A stretch of 64,000 nucleotides of DNA, from NCBI GenBank assembly GCA_026018925.1, contig JAKSZU010000032.1, positions 186,001-250,000 on the forward strand. Reading direction: 5' to 3'. The first letter of the stretch is position 1. Every line of letters begins with the position of its first letter. The notes under the pieces were generated by a model that was given only the letters and a program-made list of their open reading frames with translations, did no database searches and was not told the DNA's origin. Made by a program: the position numbers and the translations under genes. This DNA is from Tupaia tana (lineage: Eukaryota; Chordata; Mammalia; Scandentia; Tupaiidae). Below are positions 1-12,607 of the stretch, one piece after another.

Positions 1-10
1 AACCTAACCT

Positions 11-178
11 GAAGCCTAAATCAAACCATACACCTAACCCTAACCCTAGGCGGACACCTTAAGCTCAACCCCAAACCTAACATGACCCTGACGATTACTC
101 CAACCTTAACAGTTAACCGAAAACTAACAGTAGCCCTAAACTGACTCCCTCAAACTAAGTTCAAACCTAACCTAACCT
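11..178 (+). repeat. First complete satellite monomer (reference phase)
   Basis: This is the first full 168-bp unit and sets the phase used here. Written as 28 hexamers, the general consensus keeps a TAACCC-like rhythm: 106 of 168 positions match by hand count, while base composition predicts about a third. Two adjacent hexamers, numbers 5 and 6, are perfect. Hexamers 24 and 25, in the CTCAAACTAAGT stretch, fit worst. This copy has the TACACC, CCTTAAG and CAGTTAACC variants. It pairs with the monomer 20 periods downstream (from 3,371), which shares its CTTAACAGTTAACC and CTGACTCCC variants. Nothing in it suggests coding or an RNA gene. Confidence 0.95.
33..50 (+). repeat. Telomere-like (CCCTAA)n core, first instance
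   Basis: The 18-bp run CCTAACCCTAACCCTAGG contains two full CCCTAA hexamers plus flanking partial ones, the complement of TTAGGG telomere repeat. It occupies consensus positions 23-40 and recurs, exactly or with one or two changes (CCTAAACC, CTAACACTAGG, CCCGAGG), in nearly every monomer. It ends in the palindrome CCTAGG. I saw no run long enough to be a true telomere or a classic interstitial telomere block. It is best read as the best-preserved part of a telomere-derived monomer. Confidence 0.9.
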
Positions 179-1858
179 GAAGCCTAAATCAAATCACAGA
201 CCTAAACCTAACCCTAGGCGGACACCTTATGCTTAACCCCCACCATAACCTGACCCTGAGGCTAACTCCAACCATAACACTGAACCGAAAACTAACACTA
301 GCCCGAAACTTACTCCCTCAAACTAACTTGAAACCTAACCTAACCTGAAGCCTAACTCAAACCATAGACCTAACCCTAACCCTAGGCGGACACCTGAAGC
401 TAAACCCCAACCCTAACCTGACCCTGACGCTATCTCCAACTGTAACACTGAACCGAAAACTAAGAGTAGCCCTAAACTTACTCCCTCAAACTAAGTTCAA
501 ACATAACATAACCTGAAGCCTAAATCAAACCATACACCTAACCCTAACCCGAGGCGGACACCTTAAGCTCCACCCCAACCCTAAACTGGCCCTGACGCTA
601 ACTCCAACCATAACAGTTACCCGAAAACTAACAGTACCCCTAAACTTACTCCCTCAAACTAAGTTCAAACCTAACCTAACCTGAAGCCTAAATCAAACCA
701 TACACCTAACCCTAACCCTAGGCGGACAACTTAAGCTCAACCCCTACCCTAACCTGATCCTCACGCTAACTCCAACCGAAACACTGAACCGAAAACTAAC
801 AGTAGCCCTAAACTCACTCCCTCAAACTAAGTTCAAACCTAACCTAACCTTAAACCTAACTCAAACAATAGATCTAACCCTAACCCTAGGCGTACACCTT
901 AAGCTTAACCCCAACCCTAACCTGACCCTGACGCTATCTCCAACCGTAACACTGAACCGAAAACTAACAATAGCACTAAACTTACTCCCTCAAACTAAGT
1001 TCAAACCTAAACTAACCTGAAGCCTAACTCAAACAATAGACCTAACCCTAACCCTAGGCAGACACCTTAAGCTTAACCCCAACCCTAACCTGTACCTGAG
1101 GCTAAAACCAACCGTAACACTGAACCGAAAACTAACAGTAGCTCTAAACTTACTCCCTCAAACTAAGTTCAATCCTAACCTAACCTGAAGCCTAAATGAA
1201 ACCATAGACCTAACCCTAACCCTAGGCGGACACCTTATGCTTAACCCCCACCGAAACCTGACCCTGACGCTTACTCCAACCGTAACACTGAACCGAAAAC
1301 AAACAGTAGCCCTAAACTTACCCCCTCAAGCTTAGTTCAAACCTAACCTATCCTGAAGCCTAACTCAAAGCATAGACCTAACCCTAACCCTAGGCGGACA
1401 CCTGAAGCTCAACCCCAACCCTAACCTGACCCTGACTCTATCTCCAACCGTAACACTGAACCGAAAACTAACAGTAGCCCTAAACTTACTCCCTCAAACT
1501 AAGTTCAATCCTAACCTAACCTGAAGCCTAAATGAAACCATAGACCTAACCCTAACCCTAGGCGGACACCTGAAGCTCAACCCCAACCCTAAACTGACCC
1601 AGACTCTTACTCCAACCGTAACACTGAACCGAAAACTAACAGTAGCCCTAAACTTACTCCCTCAAACTAAGTTCAATCCTAACCTAACCTGAAGCCTAAC
1701 TGAAACCATAGACCTAACCCTAACCCTAGGCGGACACCTTAAGCTCAACAACAACCCTAAAATGGCCGAGACGCTAACGCCAACCATAACAGTGACCCGA
1801 AAACTAACAGTAGACCTAAACTTACTCCCTCAAACTAAGTTCAAACCTAACCTAACCT

Positions 1859-3370
1859 GAAGCCTAAATCAAACCATACACCTAAACCTAACCCTAGGCG
1901 GACGCCTTAAGCTCAACCCCAACCCTAACCTGACCCTCACGCTAAATCCAACCATAACACTGAACCGAAAACTAACAGTAGCCCTAAACTTACTCCCTCA
2001 AACTAAGTTCAAACCTAACCTAACTTTAAGCCAAACTCAAACCATAGACCGAACCCTAACCCTAGGCGGATACCTGAAGCTCAACCCCAACCCTAACCTG
2101 ACCCTGACGCTATCTCCAACCGTAACACTGAACCGAAAACTAACAGTAGCCCTAAACTTACTCCCTCAAACTAAGTTCAAACCTAACCTAACCTGAAGCC
2201 TAACTCAAACCATAGACCTAACCCTAACCCGAGGCGGACACCTTAAGCTCAACCCCAACCCTAACATGGCAATGACGCTAACTCCAACCATAACAATTAC
2301 CCGAAAACTAACAGTAGCCCTAAACTTACTCCCTCAAACTAAGTTCAAACCTAACCTAACCTGAAGCCTAACTCAACCCACAAACCTAACCCTAACCCTA
2401 GGTGGACACCTGAAGCTCAACCCCAACCCTAACCTGACCCTGACTCTTACTCCAACCGTAACACTGAACCAAAAACTAACAGTAGCCCTAAACTTACTCC
2501 CTCAAGCTAAGTTCAAACCTAACCTCACCTGAAGCCTAACTCAAACCACAGACCTAACCCTAACCCTAGGCGGACACCTTAAGCTCAACCCCAATCCTAA
2601 CCTGACCCTGACGCTAACTCCAACCATAACACTGAACCGAAAACTAACAGTAGCCCTAAACTTACTCCCTCAAACTAAGTTCAAACCTAACCTAACCTGA
2701 AGCCTAAATCAAACCATACACCTAACCCTAACCCTAGGCGGACACCTTAAGCTTAACCCCTACCCTAACCTGACCCTCACGCTAACTCCAACCGAAAAAC
2801 TGAACCGAAAACTAACAGTAGCCCTAAACTTACTCCCTCAAACTAAGTTCAAACCTAACCTAACCTGAAGCCTAACTCAAACAATAGATCTAACCTTAAC
2901 CCTAGGCGTACACCTTAAGCTTAACCCCAAACCTAACCTGACCCTGACGCTATCTCCAACCGTAACACTGAACCGAAAACTAACAATAGCCCTAAACTTA
3001 CTCCCTCAAACTAAGTTCAATCCTAAATTAACCTGAAGCATAACTCAAACAATAGACCTAACCCTAACCCTAGGCAGACACCTTAAGCTCAACCCCAACC
3101 CTAACCTGTACCTGAGGCTAAAACCAACCGTAACACTGAACAGAAAACTAACAGTAGCCCTTAACTTACTCCCTCAACCTAAGTTCAAACCTAACCTAAC
3201 CTGAAGCCTAACTCAAACCATAGACCTTACCCTAACCCTAGGCGGACACCTGAAGCTCCACCCCAAGCCTAACCTGACCCTGACTCATACTCCAACCGTA
3301 ACACTGAACTGAAAACTAACACTAGCCCTAAATTTAATCCTTCAAACTAAGTTCAATCCTAACCTAACCT
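1859..3370 (+). repeat. Block related to 8,074-9,754, one monomer shorter
   Basis: Nine monomers here correspond in order to ten monomers from 8,074. Shared rare variants include GAAAAACTGAACC, GATCTAACCTTAACC, CTGTACCTGAGG, CTCCACCCCAAGCC, CTGACTCATACTCC and TTTAATCCTTC. The offset is 6,215 bp (37 monomers less 1 bp) at the left end and 6,382 bp (38 monomers less 2 bp) at the right, so this copy lacks exactly one monomer. The loss is resolved within the hybrid monomer 3,035-3,202, which is annotated separately. Confidence 0.8.
3035..3202 (+). repeat. Hybrid monomer at a one-monomer deletion
   Basis: The left part carries CTGTACCTGAGG and CTAAAACC, as does the monomer at about 9,250. The right part carries GTAGCCCTTAAC and CCTCAACCTAAG, as does the next monomer at about 9,417 in the longer block. 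The intervening sequence, one monomer in all, is missing. Total length stays 168 bp. The crossover lies in the second half of the monomer, roughly positions 85-127. Confidence 0.75.
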
Positions 3371-5050
3371 GAAGCCTAAATGAAACCATAGACCTAACCC
3401 TAACCCTAGGCGGACACCTTAAGCTCAACCTCAAACCTAACCTGACCCTGACGCTTACTCCAACCTTAACAGTTAACCGAAAACTAACAGTAGCCCTAAA
3501 CTGACTCCCTCAAATTAAGTTCAAACCTAACCTAACCTGAAGCCTAAATCAAATCACAGACCTAACCCTAACCCTAGGCGGACACCTTATGCTTAACCCC
3601 CACCATAACCTGACCCTGACGCTAACTCCAACCATAACACTAAACCGAAAACTAACAGTAGCCCGAAACTTACTCCCTCAAACTAACTTCAATCCTAACC
3701 TAACCTGAAGCCTAACTGAAACCATAGACCTAACCCTAACCCTAGGCGGACACCTGAAGCTCAACCCCAACCCTAACCTGACCCTGACGCTATCTCCAAC
3801 CGTAACACTGAACCGAAAACTAACAGTAGCCCTAAACTTACTCCCTCAAACTAAGTTCAAACCTAACCTAACTTGAAGCCTAACTCAAACCATAGACCGA
3901 ACCCTAACCCTAGGCGGATACCTGAAGCTCAACCCCAAACCTAACCTGACCCTGACGCTATCTCCAACCGTAACACTGAACCGAAAACTAACAGTAGCCC
4001 TAAACTTACTCCCTCAAACTAAGTTCAAACCTAACCTAACCTGAAGCCTAACTCAAACCATAGACCTAACCCTAAACCTAGGCGGACACCTTAAGCTCAA
4101 CCCCAACCCTAACATGGCCCTGACGCTAACTCCAACCATAACAATCACCCGAAAACTAACAGTAGCCCTAAACTTACTCCCTCAAACTAAGTTCAAACCT
4201 AACCTAACCTGAAGCCTAAATCAAACCATACACCTAACCCTAACCCTAGGCGGACACCTTAAGCTTAACCCCTACCCTAACCTGACCCTCACGCTAACTC
4301 CAACCGAAAAACTGAACCGAAAACTAACAGTAGCCCTAAACTTACTCCCTCAAACTAAGTTCAATCCTAAACTAACCTGAAGCCTAACTCAAACAATAGA
4401 CCTAACCCTAACCCTAGGCAGACACCTTAAGCTCAACCCCAACCCTAACCTGTACCTGAGGCTAAAACCAACCGTAACACTGAACCGAAAACTAACAGTA
4501 GCCCTAAACTTACTCCCTCAAACTAAGTTCAATCCTAACCTAACCTGAAGCCTAAATGAAACCATAGACCTAACCCTAAACCTAGGCGGACACCTTATGC
4601 TTAACCCCCACCGTAACCTGACCCTGACGCTTACTCCAACCGTAACACTGAACCGAAAACAAACAGTAGCCCTTAACTTACTCCCTCAAGCTAAGTTCAA
4701 ACCTAACCTAACCTGAAGCCTAACTCAAACCATAGACCTAACCCTAACCCTAGGCGGACACCTGAAGCTCCACCCCAAGCCTAACCTGACCCTGGCTCTT
4801 ACTCCAACCGTAACACTGAACTGAAAAATAACAGTAGCCTTAAATTTACTCCCTCAAACTAAGTTCAATCCTAACCTAACCTGAAGCCTAAATCAAACCA
4901 TAGACCTAAACCTAACCCTAGGCGGACACCTTAAGCTCAAACCCAACCCTAACCTGACCGTCACGCTAACTCCAACCGAAACACTGAACCGAAAACTAAC
5001 AGTAGCCCTAAACTGACTCCCTCAAACTAAGTTAAAACCTAACCTAACCT

Positions 5051-6560
5051 GAAGCCTAACTCAAACAATAGATCTAAACCTAACCCTAGGCGTACACCTT
5101 AAGCTTAACCCCAACCCTAACCTGACCCTGACGCTATCTCCTACCGTAACACTGAACCGAAAACTAACAATAGCCCTAAACTGACTCCCTCAAACTAAGT
5201 TCAAACCTAACCTAACCTGAAGCCTAAATCAAATCACAGACCTAACCCTAACCCTAGGCGGACACCTTATGCTTAACCCCCACCATAACCTGACCCTGAC
5301 GCTAACTCCAACCATAACACTGAACCGAAAACTAACAGTAGCCCGAAACTTACTCCCTCAAACTAACTTAAACCTAACCTAACCTGAAGCCTAAAACAAA
5401 CCACAGACCTAACCCTAACCCTAGGCGGACACCTGAAGCTAAACCCCAACCCTAACCTGACCCTGACGCTATCTCCAACCGTAACACTGAACCGAAAACT
5501 AACAGTACCCTAAACTTACTCCCTCAATCTAAGTTCAAACCTAACCTCACCTGAAGCCTAACTCAAACCACAGACCTAACCCTAACCCTAGGTGGACACC
5601 TTAAGCTCAACCCCAATCCTAACCTGACCCTGACGCTAACTCCAACCATAACACTGAACCGACAACTAACAGTAGCCCTAAACTTACTCCCTCAAACTAA
5701 GTTCAAACCTAACCTAACCTGAAGCCTAACTCAAACCATAGACCTAACCCTAACCCTAGGCGGACACCTGAATATCCACCCCAAACCTAACTTGACCCTG
5801 ACGCTATCTCCAACCGTAACACTGAAACGAAAACTAACAGTAGCCCTAAACTAACTCCCTCAAACTAAGTTCAAACATAACCTAACCTGAAGCCTAAATC
5901 AAACCATACACCTAACCCTAACCCTAGGAGGACACCTGAAGCTCAACCCCAACCCTAACCTGACCCTGACGCTATCTCCAACCGTAACACTGAACCGAAA
6001 ACTAATAATAGCCCTAAACTTACTCCCTCAAACTAAGTTCAGATCTAAACTAACCTGAAGCCTAACTCAAACAATACTCCTAACCCGAACCCTAGGCGGA
6101 CACCTTAAGATCAACCCCAACCCTAACCTGGACCTGAGGCTAAAACCAACCGTAACACTGAATCTAAAACTAACAGTCGCCCTAAACTTACTCCCTCAAA
6201 CAAAGTTCAATCCTAACCTAACCTGAAGCCTAAATGAAACCATAGACCTAACGCTAACCCTAGGCGGACACATGAAGCTCAACCCCAACCCTAAACTGAC
6301 CCAGACTCTTACTCCAACCGTAACACTGAACCGAAAACTAACAGTAGCCCTAAACTTACTCCCTCAAACTAAGTTCAATCCTAACCTAACCTGAAGCCGA
6401 ACTGAAACCATAGACCTAACCCTAACCCTAGGCGGACACCTTAAGCTCAACCACAACCCTAAAACGGCCGAGACGCTAACTCCAACCATAACAGTTACCC
6501 GAAAACTAACAGTAGACCTAAACTGACTCCCTCAAACTAAGTTAAAACCTAACCTAACCT
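5051..6560 (+). repeat. 9-monomer tandem duplication, copy 1
   Basis: Nine monomers (1,510 bp, two 1-bp deletions near 5,370 and 5,508) repeat immediately as 6,561-8,073. Both copies share uncommon variants in the same order: AAGTTAAAACC just before the first monomer, GATCTAAACC, the TATGCTT type, CTAGGTGG, the GAATATCC type, CTAGGAGG, AATACTCC, ACACATGAAG and CCGAGACGC. The last monomer of this copy (6,393-6,560) is a hybrid. Its left part matches the end of copy 2 (AGTAGACC) and its right part matches the monomer before copy 1 (CTGACTCCC then AAGTTAAAACC). That joint marks where an unequal crossover created the duplication. Confidence 0.9.
5721..5888 (+). repeat. GAATATCC-type monomer (first of 11)
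   Basis: This marker monomer type has CACCTGAATATCCACC in place of CACCTGAAGCTCAACC, together with ACTGAAACG and CTAACTCCC. I find it at monomer starts 5,721, 7,234, 12,776, 16,806, 22,347, 26,040, 26,208, 27,215, 27,383, 31,920 and 34,608. Spacings are whole monomer multiples within 3 bp. The type is absent from the right domain, which helps to separate the two domains. Confidence 0.9.
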
Positions 6561-8073
6561 GAAGCCTAACTCAAACAATAGATCTAAACCTAACCCTAGG
6601 CGTACACCTTAAGCTTAACCCCAACCCTAACCTGACCTTGACGCTATCTCCTACCGTAACACTGAACCGAAAACTAACAATAGCCCTAAACTGACTCCCT
6701 CAAACTAAGTTCAAACCTAACCTAACCTGAAGCCTAAATCAAATCACAGACCTAACCCTAACCCTAGGCGGACACCTTATGCTTAACCCCCACCATAACC
6801 TGACCCTGACGCTAACTCCAACCATAACACTGAACCGAAAACTAACAGTAGCCCGAAACTTACTCCCTACAAACTAACTTCAAACCTAAACTAACCTGAA
6901 GCCTAAAACAAACCACAGACCTAACCCTAACCCTAGGCGGACACCTGAAGCTAAACCCCTACCCTAACCTGACCCTGACGCTATCTCCAACCGTAACACT
7001 GAACCGAAAACTAACAGTAGCCCTAAACTTACTCCCTCAAGCTAAGTTCAAACCTAACCTCACCTGAAGCCTAACTCAAACCACAGACCTAATCCTAACC
7101 CTAGGTGGACACCTTAAGCTCAACCCCAATCCTAACCTGACCCTGACGCTAACTCCAACCATAACACTGAACCGACAACTAACAGTAGCCCTAAACTTAC
7201 TCCCTCAAACTAAGTTCAAACCTAACCTAACCTGAAGCCTAACTCAAATCATAGACCTAACCCTAACCCTAGGCGGACACCTGAATATCCACCCCAAACC
7301 TAACCTGACCCTGACGCTATCTCCAACCGTAACACTGAAACGAAAACTAAAAGTAGCCCTAAACTAACTCCCTCAAACTAAGTTCAAACATAACCTAACC
7401 TGAAGCCTAAATCAAAACATACACCTAACCCTAACCCTAGGAGGACACCTGAAGCTCAACCCCAACCCTAACCTGACCCTGACGCTATCTCCAACCGTAA
7501 CACTGAACCGAAAACTAATAATAGCCCTAAACTTACTCCCTCAAACTAAGTTCAAATCTAAACTAGCCTGAAGCCTAACTCAAACAATACTCCTAACCCG
7601 AACCCTAGGCGGACACCTTAAGATCAACCCCAACCCTAACCTGGACCTGAGGCTAAAACCAACCGTAACACTGAATCTAAAACTAACAGTCGCCCTAAAC
7701 TTACTCCCTCAAACAAAGTTCAATCCTAACCTAACCTGAAGCCTAAATGAAACCATAGACCTAACGCTAACCCTAGGCGGACACATGAAGCTCAACCCCA
7801 ACCCTAAACTGACCCAGACTCTTACTCCAACCGTAACACTGAACCGAAAACTAACAGTAGCCCTAAACTTACTCCCTCAAACTAAGTTCAATCCTAACCT
7901 AACCTGAAGCCTAACTGAAACCATAGACCTAACCCTAACCCTAGGCGGACACCTTAAGCTCAACCACAACCCTAAAATGGCCGAGACGCTAACTCCAACC
8001 ATAACAGTTACCCGAAAACTAACGGTAGACCTAAACTTACTCCCTCAAACTAAGTTCAAACCTAACCTAACCT
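6561..8073 (+). repeat. 9-monomer tandem duplication, copy 2
   Basis: This is the second copy of the preceding block, 1,513 bp including one inserted base near 6,869 (CCCTACAAAC). It ends in the undisturbed form of the monomer that is a hybrid in copy 1 (AGTAGACCTAAACTTACTCC). Its later part, from 7,066, also belongs to an 11-monomer block that recurs 33 monomers downstream. The duplication therefore happened within a region that also took part in a longer-range copy event. Confidence 0.9.
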
Positions 8074-8912
8074 GAAGCCTAAATCAAACCATACACCTAA
8101 CCCTAACCCTAGGCGGACGCCTTAAGCTCAACCCCAACCCTAACCTGACCCTCACGCTAAATCCAACCGTAACACTGAACCGAAAACTAACAGTAGCCCT
8201 AAACTTACTCCCTCAAACTAAGTTCAAACCTAACCTAACTTGAAGCCAAACTCAAACCATAGACCGAACCCTAACCCTAGGCGGATACCTGAAGCTCAAC
8301 CCCAACCCTAACCTGACCCTGACGCTATCTCCAACCGTAACACTGAACCGAAAACTAACAGTAGCCCTAAACTTACTCCCTCAAACTAAGTTCAAACCTA
8401 ACCTAACCTGAAGCCTAACTCAAACCATAGACCTAACCCTAACCCTAGGCGGACACCTTAAGCTCAACCCCAACCCTAACATGGCAATGACGCTAACTCC
8501 AACCATAACAATTACCCGAAAACTAACAGTAGCCCTAAACTTACTCCCTCAAACTAAGTTCAAACCTAACCAACCTGAAGCCTAACTCAAACCACAAACC
8601 TAACACTAACCCTAGGCGGACACCTGAAGCTCAACCCCAACCCTAACCTGACCCTGACTCTTACTCCAACCGTAACACTGAACCGAAAACTAACAGTAGC
8701 CCTAAACTTACTCCCTCAAGCTAAGTTCAAACCTAACCTCACCTGAAGCCTAACTCAAACCACAGACTTAACCCTAACCCTAGGCGGACACCTTAAGCTC
8801 AACCCCAATCCTAACCTGACCCTGACGCTAACTCCAACCATAACACTGAACCGAAAACTAACAGTAGCCCTAAACTTACTCCCTCAAACTAAGTTCAAAC
8901 CTAACCTAACCT
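7066..8912 (+). repeat. 11-monomer block recurring 33 monomers downstream (copy 1)
   Basis: This block corresponds to 12,608-14,455 at an offset of 5,542 bp (33 monomers less 2 bp), becoming 5,543 bp after a 1-bp deletion near 8,570 in this copy. Shared landmarks in order are the CTCACC monomer, GAATATCC, CTAGGAGG, AATACTCC, AAAATGGCCG with AACGGTAGACC, CTAAATCC, and AACATGG with AACAATTACCC. Similarity ends where this copy continues with TACACC and the other continues with CTAACGC. Confidence 0.85.
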
Positions 8913-9754
8913 GAAGCCTAAATCAAACCATACACCTAACCCTAACCCTAGGCGGACACCTTAAGCTTAACCCCTACCCTAACCTGACCCTCACGCTAAC
9001 TCCAACCGAAAAACTGAACCGAAAACTAACAGTAGCCCTAAACTTACTCCCTCAAACTAAGTTCAAACCTAACCTAACCTGAAGCCTAACTCAAACAATA
9101 GATCTAACCTTAACCCTAGGCGTACACCTTAAGCTTAACCCCAAACCTAACCTGACCCTGACGCTATCTCCAACCGTAACACTGAACCGAAAACTAACAA
9201 GAGCCCTAAACTTACTCCCTCAAACTAAGTTCAATCCTAAACTAACCTGAAGCCTAACTCAAACAATAGACCTAACCCTAACCCTAGGCAGACACCTTAA
9301 GCTCAACCCCAACCCTAACCTGTACCTGAGCCTAAAACCAACCGTAACACTGAACCGAAAACTAACAGTAGCCTTAAACTTACTCCCTCAAACTAAGTTC
9401 AATCCTAACCTAACCTGAAGCCTAAATGAAACCATAGACCTAACCCTAAACCTAGGCGGACACCTTATGCTTAACCCCCACCGTAACCTGACCCTGACGC
9501 TTACTCCAACCGTAACACTGAACCGAAAACAAACAGTAGCCCTTAACTTACTCCCTCAACCTAAGTTCAAACCTAACCTAACCTGAAGCCTAACTCAAAC
9601 CATAGACGTAACCCTAACCCTAGGCGGACACCTGAAGCTCCACCCCAAGCCTAACCTGACCCTGACTCATACTCCAACCGTAACACTGAACTGAAAACTA
9701 ACACTAGCCCTAAATTTAATCCTTCAAACTAAGTTCAATCCTAACCTAACCTGA
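8074..9754 (+). repeat. Longer copy of the 1.9-3.4 kb block
   Basis: Ten monomers match 1,859-3,370 in order, with one extra monomer near 9,417-9,584 (TATGCTTAACCCCCA type with AAAACAAACAGTAG). The left part of the block lies directly after the 9-monomer duplication and overlaps the 11-monomer block at 7,066-8,912, so several copying events are layered here. The coordinates follow shared variants rather than an alignment, so the edges are good to about one monomer. Confidence 0.7.
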
Positions 9755-10927
9755 AGCCTAAATGAAACCATAGACCTAACCCTAACCCTATGCGGACACC
9801 TTAAGCTCAACCTCAAACCTAACCTGACCCTGACGCTTACTCCAACCTTAACAGTTAACCGAAAACTAACAGTAGACCTAAACTGACTCCCTCAAACTAA
9901 GTTCAAACCTAACCTAACCTGAAGCCTAAATCAAATCACAGACCTAACCCTAACCCTAGGCGGACACCTTATGCTTAACCCCCACCATAACCTGACCCTG
10001 ACGCTAAGTCCAACCATAACACTGAACCGAAAACTAACAGTAGCCCGAAACTTACTCCCTCAAACTAACTTCAAACCTAACCTAACCTGAAGCCTAACTC
10101 AAACTATAGACCTAACCCTAACCCTAGGCGGACACCTGAAGCTAAACCCCAACCCTAACCTGACCCGGACGCTATCTCCAACCGTAACACTGAACCGAAA
10201 ACTAACAGTAGCCCTAAAATTACTCCCTCAACTAAGTTCAAACATAACATAACCTGAAGCCTAAATCAAACCATACACCTAACCCTAACGCTAGGCGGAC
10301 ACCTGAAGCTCAACCCCAACCCTAACCAAACCCTCCCGCTAAATCCAACCGTAACACTCAACCGAAAACTAACAGTAGCCCTAAACTTACTCCCTCAAAC
10401 TAAGTTCAAACCTAACCTAACCTGAAGCCTAACTCAAACCATAGACCTAACCCTAACCCTAGGCGGACACCTGAAGCTCAACCTCAACCATAAACTGTAC
10501 CTGAGGCTAAAACCAACGGTAACACTGAACCAAAAACTAACAGTAGCCCTAAACTTACTCCCTCAAACAAACTTCAAACCTAACCTAACCTGAAGCCTAA
10601 CTGAAACCATAGACCTAACCCTAACCCTAGGCGGACACCTTAAGCTCAACCCCAACCCTAAAATGTCCCTGACGCTAACTCCAACCATAACAGTTACCCG
10701 AAAACTAACAGTAGACCTAAACTTACTCCCTCAAACTAAGTTCAAACCTAACCTAACCTGAAGCCTAAATCAAACCATACACCTAACCCTAACCCTAGGC
10801 GGACACCTTAAGCTCAACCCCAAACCTAACCTGACCCTGATGCTATCTCCAACCGTAACACTGAACCGAAAACTAACAATAGCCGTAAACTTACTCCCTC
10901 AAACTAAGTTCAAACCTAACCTAACCT

Positions 10928-11095
10928 GAAGCCTAACTCAAACCATAGACCTAACCCTAACCCTAGGCGGACACCAGAAGCTCAACCCCAAACCTAACCT
11001 GGCACGTACGCTAACTCCAACCATAACACTGAACCGAAAACTAACAGTCGCCCTAAACTTACTCCCTCAAGCTAAGTTCTAACCTAACCTTACCT
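10928..11095 (+). repeat. GCACGTACGC-type monomer (first of 7)
   Basis: This marker type has CTGGCACGTACGCTAAC where most monomers have CTGACCCTGACGC. It is followed by CAGTCGCCC, AGCTAAGTTCTAACC and a next monomer starting GAAGCGATAATC. It starts at 10,928, 19,325, 23,523, 28,895, 34,103 (as GCCACGTACGC), 36,119 and 41,159. Spacings are 50, 25, 32, 31, 12 and 30 monomers within 4 bp. It contains the short palindrome CGTACG. Confidence 0.9.
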
Positions 11096-12607
11096 GAAGC
11101 GATAATCAATCCATACACCTAACCCTAAACCTAGGCGGACACCTTAAGCTCAAACCCCAACCCTAACCTGACCCTCACGCTAACTCCAACCGTAACACTG
11201 AACCGAAAACTAACAGTAGCCCTAAACTTACTCCCTCAAAGTAATTTCAAACCTAACCTAACCTGAAGCCTAACTCAAACCATAGACCTAACCCTAACCC
11301 TAGGCGGACACCTGAAGCTCAACCCCAACCCTAACCTGACGCTGACGCTATCTCCAACCGTAACACTGAACCAAAACTAAGAGAAGCCCTAAACTTACTC
11401 CCTCAAACTAAGTTCAAACCTAACCTAACCTGAAGCCTAAATCAAAGCATACACCTAACCCTAACCCGAGGCGGGCACCTTAAGCTCCACCCCAACCCTA
11501 AACTGGCCCTGACGCTAACTCCAACCATAACAGTTACCCGAAAACTAACAGTAGCCCTAAACTTACTCCCTCAAACTAAGTTCAAACCTAACCTAACCTG
11601 AAGCCTAAATCAAACCATACACCTAACCCTAACCCTAGGCGGACAACTTAAGCTCAACCCCTACCCTAACCTGATCCTCATGCTAACTCCATCCGAAACA
11701 CTGAACCGAAAACTAACAGTAGCCCTAAACTTACTCCCTCAAACTAAATTCAAACCTAACCTAACCTGAAACCTAACTCAAAAAATAGATCTTAACCTAA
11801 CCCTACGCGTACACCTTAAGCTTAACCCCAACCCTAACCTGACCCTGATGCTATCTCCAACCGTAACACTGAACCGAAAACTAACAATAGCCCTAAACTT
11901 ACTCCCTCAAACTAAGTTCAAACCTAAACTAACCTGAAGCCTAACTCAAACAATAGACCTAACCCTAACACTAGGCAGACACCTTAAGCTCAAACCCAAC
12001 CCTAACCTGTACCTGAGGCTAAAACCAACCGTAACACTGAACCGAAAACTAACAGTAGCCCTAAACTTACTCCCTCAAACAAACTTCAAACCTAACCTAA
12101 CCTGAAGCCTAACTGAAACCATAGACCTAACCCTAAACCTAGGCGGATACCTGAAACTCAACCCCAACCCTAACCTGACCCTGACGCTATCTCCAACCGT
12201 AACACTGAACCGAAAACTAACAGTAGCCCTAAACTTACTACCTCAAACTAAGTTCAAACCTAACCTAACCTGAAGCCTAACTCAAACCATAGACCGAGAC
12301 CTAACCCTAGGCGGACACCTTAAGCTCAACCCCAACCCTAACATGGCCCTGACGCTAACTCCAACCATAACAGTTACCCGAAAACTAATAATAGCCCTAA
12401 ACTTACTCCCTCAAACTAAGTTCAAATCTAACCTAACCTGAAGCCTAACTCAAACCACAAACCTAACCCTAACCCTAGGTGGACACCTGAAGCTCAACCC
12501 CAACACTAACCTGACCCTGACTCTTACTCCAACCGTAACACTGAACCGAAACCAAACAGTAGCCCTAAACTTACTCCCTCAAGCTAAGTTCAAACCTAAC
12601 CTCACCT

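Noticed and set aside
33-50. True telomere or classic interstitial telomere tract
   Set aside because: The (CCCTAA)n runs are only about 18 bp long and sit inside a complex 168-bp monomer. No long uninterrupted tract is present at either window edge.
90-125. CENP-B box like that of primate alpha satellite
   Set aside because: The minus strand of the CCGAAAAC region gives TTCGG with an A at the expected later position, but the required downstream CGGG is absent in the consensus. The satellite is not recognisably alpha satellite.
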